This document shows, one piece after another, positions 1 to 8,498 of a stretch of 64,000 nt of DNA. A program made the translations under genes and the position numbers. Source of the DNA: Ancylobacter gelatini (lineage in GTDB: Bacteria; Pseudomonadota; Alphaproteobacteria; Rhizobiales; Xanthobacteraceae); contig NZ_JAKVIL010000001.1 in assembly GCF_022601675.1 (NCBI RefSeq), forward strand, positions 434,001 to 498,000, in the 5' to 3' direction. Every line of letters begins with the position of its first letter. Position 1 is the first letter of the stretch. The notes under the pieces are model-generated. The model made no database searches and was not told the origin of the DNA. It saw only the letters and a program-made list of their open reading frames with translations.

Positions 1-1
1 C

Positions 2-427
2 AGACGGGGTCGGACGCACGATTTTGAGCGGTTGCCCCAGGTGCTTTGGGCGACGACAGGCAGACGAATTCCTAACCGAGAATGCTACGAGCGGGTGAGG
101 TTAGCGCGCAATTCCATCCAGCACTTTTGCGCGCCGGAGAAGGACGATCTTCGGGCCTTATCACTCGAGTTCATTTACACCATTATCGATCCGCTCATTA
201 TGGAGGTGTTTGGCTTATTCGCGATCGAATACCATGAAGATCCAAGCGTCGGGTACGACTATGTCGTCAGCTCGCTGCTCGGCAGAGAACTCAAGTTTAG
301 CATTCCTGACGATTTTACGATCACCGAAATCAGTATGCCGGAGGTACTCGGAGGCACGAGTGCCAAATATAAAAACTGGATCAAGAAGCAGGTGACGAAG
401 ATTGGAAGGCTTGACCTCCTATCGTGA
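2..427 (+). CDS. Partial HEPN-like hypothetical protein (5' end outside window)
   Basis: The frame is open from the first bases of the window to a stop at 425-427, so the true start lies upstream; an internal TTG at 32 is the only start-like codon nearby. The visible 141 residues are not a family I recognise outright. Residues near the middle read RLARNSIQHF, in which R-N-S-I-Q-H fits the R-x4-H signature of HEPN-superfamily RNases, followed by hydrophobic helical segments (EFIYTIIDPLIMEVFGLF). It is followed after about 40 bp by a DUF3644 gene carrying the same kind of motif, so the two probably form one transcription unit. The HEPN assignment is inference from a short motif and context; the function is unknown. 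Confidence 0.55.
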   Translation, partial: RRGRTHDFERLPQVLWATTGRRIPNRECYERVRLARNSIQHFCAPEKDDLRALSLEFIYTIIDPLIMEVFGLFAIEYHEDPSVGYDYVVSSLLGRELKFSIPDDFTITEISMPEVLGGTSAKYKNWIKKQVTKIGRLDLLS

Positions 428-469
428 CGTTGCGGAATGTGATCCAATCTTGGAAGGGGGAGATTGGGC

Positions 470-1693
470 ATGGCGCAAAGGCCGAAACGCAATGCGGCCA
501 ACAAACTGGAACGTTGGGAAATCGCGCTCATTAAGCGCATGATCTCAGCAGGTATTTTGAACGATCAGGACATCCTTGCCTATTTCACGCGGCCAACTCG
601 TAGCATCAACCATGCGCGGATTGCCGAAATTCGGAATCAGGCAAAACACCGCAACGTAGCGGCTGCCAGCCAAGCAGAGCTTGGGGCATTTTTGCAAGCG
701 TGGCCACAGATAGATCCGGTCACTGGAGCTCACCTGCGCGGCGACGAGTTGCTTGTTAAAGCGCGCGAAGCGATGCTCCAGGCGGTGCAGGGCTTCAATA
801 ATCCTCGCGCCTATTTTAAAAGCGAAATGTTCATCGTCATCGCGGTAATTGCTTACACTTACCTTCTTCACTGGCACTACCGTCGAAGCGGCGTCGACAT
901 CCGCTACAAGCGAGCGGTGGACGGTGTGGAGACCGTCTTGAAGACGCGGCACGGAGCAGACAAACATTGGGAGCTGGAGGCGTGCATCGACTACGCCGAA
1001 TGTCCTCTCGATGCTCCAACGATTGCGAACCTCAGGTTTTTGATCGCTATTCGGCATGAGATTGAGCACCAGCTAACCAACCAGATCGATGATACGATCT
1101 CAGCGAAGCTGCAGGCCTGCTGCTTGAATTTCAACCGGGCTATAAAGGAGATTGCGGGCGCGCAGCACGGCCTGGACCGAGATCTATCCCTCGCCTTACA
1201 GTTCAGCGGTATCAGCAGAGATCATCGTAACATCCTGCTCTCCGAGACGGATATGCCGGCTCACATCCAAGCAGCTCATACTGAATATGAGGATGGGTTG
1301 ACCGACGAGATGGTGGCGGATCCGCGCTATTCTTATCGCGTCGCCTACATCGAGCAGGCCGTGAACTCGCGAGGGAAGGCGGATCAAGTCGTTGAGTTTC
1401 TACGTCCGGGTACTGAGAAGGGTGACCATGTTCGACTGGCGTTGAAAGAAGTCGAAAAACCGAAGCTTAAGCCGGGCCAGATCGTCTCTCTGATGAGAGA
1501 GGAGGGCTATCCTCGCTTCAATTTGCATCATCATACCCAGCTTTGGCAGACGGCGGACGCTAAGGCTCCAGGCAAAGCATTTGGGACGACTCTGGCTGAT
1601 GGCGCTTGGTATTGGTACCCAGCGTGGGTCGACCAAGTGCGAGCGCATGTGCAGGCAAATGGAGATCGATATGGGCCAGGGCCAGCCGGGTGA
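470..1693 (+). CDS. DUF3644 domain protein with HEPN-like motif
   Basis: A 407-residue protein starting at ATG 470, preceded by a purine-rich ribosome site (GGAAGGGGGA, 451-461); the upstream TTG at 464 is less likely. The N-terminal 60 residues (WEIALIKRM..., then INHARIAEIR) look like a small helical or winged-helix region often found before DUF3644. The central block with ELLVKAREAMLQAV, NNP, KSEMFIVIAVIAYTYLLHWHY and RFLIAIRHEIEHQ matches DUF3644 as I remember it. R195-x4-H200 in IRHEIEH satisfies the HEPN R-x4-6-H pattern. The C-terminal about 100 residues (GQIVSLMREEGYPRFNLHHHTQLW...) form a separate domain. DUF3644 proteins are widespread and uncharacterised; a role in phage defence or RNA cleavage is only inferred. 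Confidence 0.75.
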   Translation: MAQRPKRNAANKLERWEIALIKRMISAGILNDQDILAYFTRPTRSINHARIAEIRNQAKHRNVAAASQAELGAFLQAWPQIDPVTGAHLRGDELLVKAREAMLQAVQGFNNPRAYFKSEMFIVIAVIAYTYLLHWHYRRSGVDIRYKRAVDGVETVLKTRHGADKHWELEACIDYAECPLDAPTIANLRFLIAIRHEIEHQLTNQIDDTISAKLQACCLNFNRAIKEIAGAQHGLDRDLSLALQFSGISRDHRNILLSETDMPAHIQAAHTEYEDGLTDEMVADPRYSYRVAYIEQAVNSRGKADQVVEFLRPGTEKGDHVRLALKEVEKPKLKPGQIVSLMREEGYPRFNLHHHTQLWQTADAKAPGKAFGTTLADGAWYWYPAWVDQVRAHVQANGDRYGPGPAG

Positions 1694-2349
1694 AGAAATC
1701 GAGCGCCTTCGCGATGCGCATGATCAGTGTACTGCGATACCGTGCCAAACCTCCGAAATGGCCGCCGTTAGCCGCCCAAATGCCGCCGATAGCCGCCGAT
1801 AGCCGCGTAGTGCGGAATATCTGTATAATAATCAGAGGTTTATGATGATGTCGTAGTTCTCATCTTCATCGGGCGCTGCCCGCCATTTATTATAAGCAAG
1901 CAATTGTTTTATTTTGCTTTTTTCTCTTCGGGTAAATGTCGCCCACATTTTTCGCAGCGTGGCGCTCATTTGCATCGGGGTGATTTGGAATCGCTCATGA
2001 CCTGAGCTGCCGTGCCCAACCTCGATAATCTACCACGCGTCTTTGATCGCCCGAGGTGGGTTTGCGAAACCCTCCCGTTTTGGCCGGCACGAAGTTACAA
2101 CAGTATTTTGCGCAGTTTCAGACCGAGCCGGCGCGCGAAACGCGAGAGATGCCCGAGTACGGGGATGCCCTGTATACGGACGAGACTTGAAACGCACGAT
2201 TACCGCATTGCGGCGTAGCCCTTGAGATTATCTCCGGAAGTTGAATGCCTCTGAGAGGTACGGGGCGACGGGTGGTCGTGTCTTGCGAATGCCCGCTTCC
2301 CGGCACAACTCGGAGTTCGGCTCCTAGCGTAATGCAGGCCATACACAGC
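1694..2349. other. Gene-poor 656-bp stretch
   Basis: No convincing gene, tRNA or element is visible. A short run of near-repeats of GCCGATAGCC lies at about 1768-1805. The stretch at about 1810-1930 is more AT-rich than its surroundings and contains TATAAT at 1824-1829, but no good -35 partner or following gene on that strand. The rest of the stretch encodes only short incidental frames. It separates the HEPN-like pair from the LysR gene and may mark an island boundary. Confidence 0.4.
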
Positions 2350-3372
2350 CTACGCACTGCTAGGCATGTCGAGGCTAGGCGATCGTTCAGCCAAATTCTC
2401 GTTCCTGGGCGCATTCCGAACCGGAATTGGAAGGCCCGGCTTGTCTTCCGATGGCCAAGCTTCGCTGGTTGTGATGCCTTCGATCGACCTAAGTGCGGGC
2501 ACAGCGAAATCGGTAAAGGCCCGGACGATGGGCCGCATAAAGCTAACGGAGGGATAGGCAAGGAAAGCCTCAGTGGGTCTCACCTCATAGTCGGGCAGAA
2601 TGCGTATGAGGCGCCCCTGGGAAAGCTCGTCATTGACCAGAAGCTGCTGCACCGGTCCGGCTGCGTGGCCTTTGATCAGCGTGGAGGTGATGACCTCTGC
2701 GCTATTGGTCCGCAGAGCCGAGCGGATCGGGACATTGACCAGATCGCCGTTCCGATGACGCAGCGTCAGTACATCGCGCGGTGAGACCATCCTCGCGCTG
2801 GCGACGAGCCCGACGGCGGACAGTCGCTCCAGCGTGTCGATAGGTCCGAATTGCTTGAGGAAGCTGGGCGCCGCGACGAGTATCCGGCGGCTGAAGCCGA
2901 GCCGGCGAATGATCAGTTCCTGATCGGCGGGACGGCCGTATTTTATCGCCAGATCGAAGTTTTCATAGACAAGGTCGACATCCCTATTGTCGAGCATCAG
3001 ATCCACCGTGACTGACGGGTGCTGGCCCTGGAAAGCCATGACGATGCCGTGGAGATGCTTGGTACCGATGCAGGACGGCGCGTGGATGCGAAAGCTGCCC
3101 TCCACCACGCCCTTATCCGTGCGGACGCCTTCCAGCGCCGCATCGATCGCAACCAGCGCCTCCCGGCTCGAATCGTAGAGCGCCTGTCCCTGCGGGGTCG
3201 GGCGCACCAGCCGCGACGAGCGCTCCAGCAGGCGCGCACCGACATGGCGTTCTAGATTTCGCAGATGCTTGGTGACGCCGGGCTGGGAAAGCGAGAGGTC
3301 GCGCGCGGCCGCCGTCACCGACCCGCGCTCGACGGTGCGCACAAAAGCCCTAAGGGCGGCCGCGACGTCCAT
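2350..3372 (-). CDS. LysR family transcriptional regulator
   Basis: A 340-residue LysR protein; ATG at 3372 is preferred over the in-frame GTG at 3384 because GTGGAG sits just upstream. Residues 1-60 form the winged helix-turn-helix (FVRTVERGSVTAAARDLSLSQ, then TKHLRNLERHVGARLLER), and about 90-290 form the periplasmic-binding-like effector domain (IHAPSCIGTKHLHGIVM...). The C-terminus is about 40 residues longer than usual, ending in a Pro/Ser/Glu-rich tail with no obvious domain. It is divergent from the L,D-transpeptidase gene with about 170 bp between them, the usual layout for a LysR protein controlling itself and its neighbour. The inducer is unknown. The regulator family is certain; the target is inferred. 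Confidence 0.9.
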   Translation of the reverse strand: MDVAAALRAFVRTVERGSVTAAARDLSLSQPGVTKHLRNLERHVGARLLERSSRLVRPTPQGQALYDSSREALVAIDAALEGVRTDKGVVEGSFRIHAPSCIGTKHLHGIVMAFQGQHPSVTVDLMLDNRDVDLVYENFDLAIKYGRPADQELIIRRLGFSRRILVAAPSFLKQFGPIDTLERLSAVGLVASARMVSPRDVLTLRHRNGDLVNVPIRSALRTNSAEVITSTLIKGHAAGPVQQLLVNDELSQGRLIRILPDYEVRPTEAFLAYPSVSFMRPIVRAFTDFAVPALRSIEGITTSEAWPSEDKPGLPIPVRNAPRNENLAERSPSLDMPSSA

Positions 3373-3543
3373 TTCGATCTCCACGCGTCATAGATCCGAC
3401 CCTCGGGTCTCCAGCCAGCATGTATACCGCATCTTAGCATAACCGATGGCTATGGGATCGATAACTTCATAACGGATCGACGCTGCCCGCGCTGCATGTT
3501 TTCTCCTCGCTGCGAACATCGGCGCGGGAGGTCTGGACGGCGA

Positions 3544-4215
3544 ATGAGTATCAGCAGACGTGTTTTTGTTGTCGGAAGCCCATTTGCGTTGGCGGGTTGC
3601 GTGAGGTCCAAACCGCCGGGCGCCAGCCTTTCCGCGCCGCTCCTCGATGCCTCCTATGTGTCCATGTACGCGCAGGTCGACACCGAGCCGTTTCCGGTCC
3701 CCGCGATCGACTTGACCACCGTCGAGCCCGCGTTCCTGCGCCGCGAGGTGTCCTATAAGACCAATGCGGCGCCCGGCACGATCGTCGTCGACCCCAGTGC
3801 GCGCTACGCCTATCTCGTCCTGGAGAATGGCCGCGCGCTGCGCTACGGCGTCGGGGTCGGCAAGCAGGGAGGGTTCAACTTCAAGGGCGACGCGACAATC
3901 GCCCGCAAGGCCGAATGGCCGGGCTGGCGGCCCACGCCGGACATGATCAGGCGGGAACCGGAGCGCTACGGCCCGTTGAAGGAGGGTCTTCCGGGTGGCT
4001 TGGGCAATCCTCTTGGGCCGCGTGCGCTCTATCTCTATCGGGATGGCCAGGACACCTATTACCGGCTGCACGGGACGGTCGAGCCCTGGACCATCGGGAC
4101 GATGGTGTCGTCCGGCTGCGTCCGGCTACTCAATCAGGACATTATCGACCTCTACCGGCGGGTTCCCGTTGGCGCGAAGGTCGTCGTCCTGCCCGCGAGC
4201 CCGGCGACAGCCTAG
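3544..4215 (+). CDS. L,D-transpeptidase lipoprotein (YkuD domain)
   Basis: This 223-residue protein probably makes 3-3 peptidoglycan cross-links or attaches proteins to the wall, acting outside the inner membrane. I chose ATG 3544 because it gives a lipoprotein signal: MSISRRVFVVG followed by the lipobox LAGC. The YkuD catalytic domain spans about residues 75-215. The active-site region reads YRLHG, then SSGCVRL, where the Cys is the nucleophile and the upstream His a catalytic partner. The motif GTIVVDPSARYAYLVLENGRA is the typical domain start. It heads a run of plus-strand genes (RidA, prolyl oligopeptidase, AraC regulator) and is divergent from a LysR gene. Confidence 0.9.
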   Translation: MSISRRVFVVGSPFALAGCVRSKPPGASLSAPLLDASYVSMYAQVDTEPFPVPAIDLTTVEPAFLRREVSYKTNAAPGTIVVDPSARYAYLVLENGRALRYGVGVGKQGGFNFKGDATIARKAEWPGWRPTPDMIRREPERYGPLKEGLPGGLGNPLGPRALYLYRDGQDTYYRLHGTVEPWTIGTMVSSGCVRLLNQDIIDLYRRVPVGAKVVVLPASPATA

Positions 4216-4243
4216 GCCGAACAATCCGCAACAGGAGACTTCA

Positions 4244-4636
4244 ATGGCAAAGCGCGACGCTGTTTTCCCCGCCGGTCGGCATGACCTCTACACGTCACAG
4301 ACCTATTCGGCGGCGATCAAATCCGGTGATCTCCTGTTCGTGTCCGGCCAGGTCGGCAGCCGCAGCGACGGCTCGCCCGAGCCGGACTTCGAGCTCCAGG
4401 TTCGCCTGGCATTCGCCAACCTTGAGGCGACGTTGCAAGCTGGCGGCTGCGAGCTGGACGATATCGTCGATGTGACCAGTTTTCACACCGATCCCAAGAA
4501 CCAGTTCGGCACGGTCATGACCGTCAAAGCCGAAGTCTTCTCGGCAGCGCCTTACCCGAACTGGACGGCGATCGGCGTCAACTGGCTCGGGGGGTTCGAC
4601 TTCGAGATCAAGGTCATCGCCCGTATCCCGGCTTAA
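4244..4636 (+). CDS. RidA/YjgF family protein (reactive intermediate deaminase)
   Basis: A 130-residue protein beginning at ATG 4244 after the ribosome site ACAGGAGA. Members of the RidA/YjgF/YER057c/UK114 family hydrolyse reactive enamines and imines to ketones and ammonia in the cytoplasm. The family signature is visible as the strand GDLLFVSGQVG near residues 27-37 and the C-terminal WTAIGVNWLGGFDFEIKVIA. Position-equivalent Arg of the archetypal RidA (in the motif near residue 105) is not present in the usual IPR form, so this is more likely an Rid-family paralogue than a true RidA. It lies 28 bp after the L,D-transpeptidase gene and about 50 bp before the peptidase gene. Confidence 0.85.
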   Translation: MAKRDAVFPAGRHDLYTSQTYSAAIKSGDLLFVSGQVGSRSDGSPEPDFELQVRLAFANLEATLQAGGCELDDIVDVTSFHTDPKNQFGTVMTVKAEVFSAAPYPNWTAIGVNWLGGFDFEIKVIARIPA

Positions 4637-4687
4637 CCGGCCATCGTCGCGACGTGATCCTTGCATCGATCCCAAGAGGAGGCGCCG

Positions 4688-6739
4688 ATGATCTATCCCG
4701 AAACCAGCCGGTCTGATGTCGCCGAGGAGCATTTCGGCACGCGGGTGGCCGATCCCTATCGCTGGCTGGAGGGCGATGGCGGCAGTCCTGATGTCGCCGC
4801 CTGGATGGCGGCACAGGACAAGGCCGCCCGTGCCTATCTCGGCCGCCTGCCGATGCGGGGCGTGTTCCGCGAACTTCTGACCACGCTGTTTGACCATGAG
4901 CGCCTTACGACCCCGGAGAAACGAGGCGCGCGCTACTTCTTCACCCGCAATGCCGGGCTCGACAATCAGGCTGTGCTCGTCCTTCGCGATGGCGCGGGCG
5001 GTCCGGACCGCGTGCTGATCGATCCGAACAACTGGTCGGAGGATGGCGCGACCGCGCTGGCGGAGTGGTCGCCTTCCGAAGACGGCACGCTTCTCGCCTT
5101 CGCGATGCAGGATGGCGGCACCGACTGGCGCACGATCCGCGTCCTCAACGTCAGCATTGGCGACGTCCTCGACGATGAGCTCGTCCGGGTCCGGTTCTCG
5201 GCCATTGCGTGGGCCAGGGACGGGTCCGGCTTCTTCTATTCCCGCTTTCCCGAGCCGCAGGCCGAAGCGACGTTACAGGCGCGGGTGGGCGGGCATGCGG
5301 TCTATTTCCATGCGCTCGGCACGGCGCAAAGCGAGGATCGGCTGGTCTATTCGACGCCCGAACAGCCGCATCTGGTGCACATGGCCGGCGTGACCGAGGA
5401 TGGCCGCTACGCCATGATCTTTACGACGCCGGGCTCGGGCGGCAGCGCGCCGACCGTCGTCGACTTGACGAGTCCGGACTGGGCTCCGCGAACGCTGGTG
5501 CCGGATTTCGACCATTACTGGGCCATACTCGGCAGCGTCGGCAGCAGGCTGTTCCTGACCACCCAGAAGGGGGCGGAGCGCGGCAAGATCGTCACCTGTG
5601 ACCTGCGTGACCCTGAGCCGGCATTCACCGACCTCGTCCCCGAGAAGGATGCCGTCCTGAACGACGCGGTACTGCTCGGCGGGCGGCTCATCGTCTCTTA
5701 CCTCTCGGACGCGCAGACGCACGTCGAGCGCTACCGGCTTGATGGCACCCCCGATGGCGTGGTGGAAATGCCCGGCATCGGGAGCGCCGGAGGCTTTCGC
5801 GGCCGGTTGGACGACGATGAGGCATTCTTCGTTTTCACCAGCTACAACACGCCGACCACGATCTATTCCTACGACGTGGCGACCAATAGTCGGACGGTGT
5901 GGGCCACGCCCAAGGTCACGCTCGATCTCGACAGCATCGTCGTCGAGCAGCGTTTCTTCAGTTCAAAAGATGGCACAGAGGTGCCGATGTTCATTGTGCG
6001 GCGCGCCGACATCACGGGTCCGGCCCCGACGATTCTTTATGCCTATGGCGGCTATGCGATCAGCGTCGTGCCGGTCTACTCACCGGCGCAGCTTGCCTGG
6101 GTCGAGCGGGGCGGGGTCATTGCCGTCGCCAATATTCGCGGCGGCGGCGAGTACGGCAAAAGCTGGCACGATGGCGGGCGGCTGTTCAACAAGCAGAACA
6201 GCTTCGACGACTTCATCGCTGCCGGCGAATATCTGAAGGCGGAGGGCATCGCCACACCCGACGGCCTCGCCAGCCAGGGGGAGTCCAATGGCGGGCTTCT
6301 GGTCGGCGCCGTCGTCAACCAGCGGCCCGATCTGTTCGCCGCCGCGCTGGCCGGCGTCGGGGTGATGGACATGCTTCGCTTCGACCGCTTCACCGGCGGT
6401 GCATTCTGGGTCAGCGAATATGGCGACCCCGCGCGCGAGGCGGATTTCCGCAATCTGCTCGGTTACTCGCCCTATCACAACATCCGCGCGGGCGAGCCCT
6501 ATCCCGCGATCCTTGTGACCACGGCCGATACCGACGACCGCGTCGTGCCGGCGCACAGCTTCAAATATGTCGCCGCGCTTCAGGCCGCCGATCTCGGCGA
6601 CCGGCCGCGCCTGCTGCGCATCGATACCCGCGCCGGCCATGGGGCGGGAAAGCCAATGCGGCAGGCCATCGACGAGATAGCCGACATGTGGGCGTTCGCC
6701 GCCCGCTGGACCGGGCTGGAGACCGATCATGGACATTAG
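4688..6739 (+). CDS. Prolyl oligopeptidase family serine peptidase (S9A)
   Basis: A 683-residue protein with the two-part layout of S9A peptidases. Residues about 1-400 form the seven-bladed propeller lid, opening with YPETSRSDVAEEHFGTRVADPYRWLE, the classic S9 N-terminal motif DPYRWLE. Residues about 430-680 form the alpha/beta hydrolase domain. The nucleophile is the Ser of GESNGG, the Asp lies in TADTDDRVVP and the His in RAGHGAGKP. No signal peptide is seen, so it is probably cytoplasmic. It would cleave short proline-containing peptides. ATG 4688 is preceded by AGAGGAGG. The last 11 bp overlap the start of the AraC regulator gene, indicating translational coupling. Confidence 0.93.
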   Translation: MIYPETSRSDVAEEHFGTRVADPYRWLEGDGGSPDVAAWMAAQDKAARAYLGRLPMRGVFRELLTTLFDHERLTTPEKRGARYFFTRNAGLDNQAVLVLRDGAGGPDRVLIDPNNWSEDGATALAEWSPSEDGTLLAFAMQDGGTDWRTIRVLNVSIGDVLDDELVRVRFSAIAWARDGSGFFYSRFPEPQAEATLQARVGGHAVYFHALGTAQSEDRLVYSTPEQPHLVHMAGVTEDGRYAMIFTTPGSGGSAPTVVDLTSPDWAPRTLVPDFDHYWAILGSVGSRLFLTTQKGAERGKIVTCDLRDPEPAFTDLVPEKDAVLNDAVLLGGRLIVSYLSDAQTHVERYRLDGTPDGVVEMPGIGSAGGFRGRLDDDEAFFVFTSYNTPTTIYSYDVATNSRTVWATPKVTLDLDSIVVEQRFFSSKDGTEVPMFIVRRADITGPAPTILYAYGGYAISVVPVYSPAQLAWVERGGVIAVANIRGGGEYGKSWHDGGRLFNKQNSFDDFIAAGEYLKAEGIATPDGLASQGESNGGLLVGAVVNQRPDLFAAALAGVGVMDMLRFDRFTGGAFWVSEYGDPAREADFRNLLGYSPYHNIRAGEPYPAILVTTADTDDRVVPAHSFKYVAALQAADLGDRPRLLRIDTRAGHGAGKPMRQAIDEIADMWAFAARWTGLETDHGH

Positions 6740-7655
6740 CGTGACACCCAGCGAGACCGACCTGCCGATCCGGCGCCTGCGACCGCTGATCGAACGCCAG
6801 GCGCTTCGTTATGGCCTCTACACGCCGATCGAAGGGCTGATGACCTCGCGCTTCGTGCACCCCAGCGAACCCCTCGCGGCTGTCCAGCGGCCGGTCTACA
6901 GCGTGGTGGTTCAGGGCGTGAAGGAAGCGATGCTCGGGGACAGGCTGGTGCGCTATTCCGCCGGAGATTCCTTGATTACGGCGGTCGATCTGCCGGTCAC
7001 CTCCCGCATTGTCGAGGCCAGCGTCGCGGGACCTTACATGTCGGTGAGCGTCGAGCTCGACCGCGCCACTGTGCTTGATTTGCTGGGCGAACAGCCGGGA
7101 GGGTCATCGACCGCCCAAAAGGTCGTGCCGTTCGACATCCGCCCGTTCGACACGCGGCTGGCCGATCCGTTGGCGCGGCTGCTCGAACTTCTGGATCACC
7201 CGCGTGACATGGCCGTACTGGCGCCGCTCATCCGCCGCGAGATCATCTGGCGATTGCTCCAGACGTCATTCGAGCCGCTGCTGCGTCAGTTGGCGTGGCC
7301 TGAAGGAAATGTGGGGCGCATTGCCCGCGCCACGAACTGGATACGCGATCATTTTGCCGAGCCGTTGCGGGTCGCGGAACTCGCCGATCTGGCAAATATG
7401 AGCGTTCCGAGCTTCCATCGTCATTTCAAGACGATCACCACGGTTTCCCCGCTGCAGTTCCACAAGCATGTGCGTCTTCACATGGCACGCCGCCGCCTGC
7501 TGGAGGCAGAGGCCGTGGGGTTAGTCGCCTATGATGTCGGCTATGAGAGCCTTTCGCAGTTCAATCGCGACTACCGCAAGCTCTATGGGCTCCCACCCAG
7601 CCAGGACGTCGCCAATCTGCGGCAGGAGCTTCGGGGCACCACGGCGGCTTCCTGA
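6729..7655 (+). CDS. AraC family transcriptional regulator (AraC_N type)
   Basis: A 308-residue regulator. Residues about 25-165 match the AraC_N domain (ALRYGLYTPIEGLMTSRF, VYSVVVQGVKEAMLGD, SLITAVDLPVTSRI), and residues about 200-300 carry the two helix-turn-helix motifs (LRVAELADLANMSVPSFHRHF and VAYDVGYESLSQFNRDY). This subtype often controls aldehyde or alcohol oxidoreductases, which fits the PaoABC-like operon 1-5 kb downstream, though that operon is on the opposite strand. Its start overlaps the peptidase gene by 11 bp, and it is convergent with the MBL-fold gene. Confidence 0.9.
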   Translation: MDISVTPSETDLPIRRLRPLIERQALRYGLYTPIEGLMTSRFVHPSEPLAAVQRPVYSVVVQGVKEAMLGDRLVRYSAGDSLITAVDLPVTSRIVEASVAGPYMSVSVELDRATVLDLLGEQPGGSSTAQKVVPFDIRPFDTRLADPLARLLELLDHPRDMAVLAPLIRREIIWRLLQTSFEPLLRQLAWPEGNVGRIARATNWIRDHFAEPLRVAELADLANMSVPSFHRHFKTITTVSPLQFHKHVRLHMARRRLLEAEAVGLVAYDVGYESLSQFNRDYRKLYGLPPSQDVANLRQELRGTTAAS

Positions 7656-7667
7656 GCTCCGAGGCTC

Positions 7668-8432
7668 TCAGCGCCAATCCCTGACGACGACTTTCGTGCG
7701 GCCCCCGGCGGCTTGAACTCTGGCGGCGAACGCGTCCCGTTCTTGGACATTCTCATAGTGATACGGGTAGGCGAAAGCCGGTCCAAAGGACGCGACGGCG
7801 GACGCACCTTGCTCCGGTGTCAGCGTCCAGCGCGATATTGCGAGAAAGGCGATATCGATGTCCTTCAGTCCCCGCAATTCGGGGGTCGCGTCGGTATCTC
7901 CCGATATGTAGATGCGGCGGCCGGCGACGGTGAGTAGGTAGCCATTGTCGCGGCCGCGCGGGTGATAGTGCGTGTAGGCCGGCACCAGATGATAGGCCGG
8001 AATCGCCTCGATCTGGACCGGCCCGACCTTTATGGTTTCGCCGTTCGCCAGAGCGGTCGCTTTCGATCTGAGATCGGGCGGCAGCATCTGCATCGTCGCC
8101 GGATTGACGACGAGCCGCGTATCGGCGCCGACGACCTTCTTCAAGGTATCCAGATCGAAATGGTCGATATGTTCGTGGCAGATCAGAATCAGGCCGGGCT
8201 CCGGCTGACCCTCGAACAGCTCCCTGCCGCCAGCAGGATCATTGTAGATCACCAGACCGGGCACCTTGAGAGCGAAGCTGGCCTCCCTGATCGGCACGAC
8301 GACGATCTCGCCGCCGTCGGCGCCGTAGCGGTCACCGACTTCCTCAGCCTGCGCTGAGGCGAGACCCGCGAGCGATAGCGCGGAGAGACATGCGAGCCCG
8401 ATCTGCAGGGAGCGGCGGCGCGTCAGTTCCAT
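7668..8432 (-). CDS. Exported MBL-fold metallo-hydrolase (UlaG-like)
   Basis: A 254-residue protein starting at ATG 8432, chosen because it gives a Tat-like signal peptide: LTRRRSLQIG followed by a hydrophobic stretch and cleavage near ASAQA. The metal-binding motif H-E-H-I-D-H is at about residue 95, with further ligands likely in PAYH and SGDTD. The fold resembles the beta-lactamase superfamily 2 group (UlaG-like), which hydrolyses lactones, phosphodiesters or other substrates; the substrate here is unknown. It lies about 65 bp downstream of the molybdopterin subunit gene and may be the last gene of the PaoABC-like operon. Confidence 0.85.
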   Translation of the reverse strand: MELTRRRSLQIGLACLSALSLAGLASAQAEEVGDRYGADGGEIVVVPIREASFALKVPGLVIYNDPAGGRELFEGQPEPGLILICHEHIDHFDLDTLKKVVGADTRLVVNPATMQMLPPDLRSKATALANGETIKVGPVQIEAIPAYHLVPAYTHYHPRGRDNGYLLTVAGRRIYISGDTDATPELRGLKDIDIAFLAISRWTLTPEQGASAVASFGPAFAYPYHYENVQERDAFAARVQAAGGRTKVVVRDWR

Positions 8433-8498
8433 TTCGACCCTCTGCTTTCCATTGGCGCTGCGTCGCTGGTGGCGCGGATGACCACGCATGCGCGGCGC

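Noticed and set aside
1810-1850. TATAAT at 1824-1829
   Set aside because: No matching -35 and no gene directly downstream on that strand.
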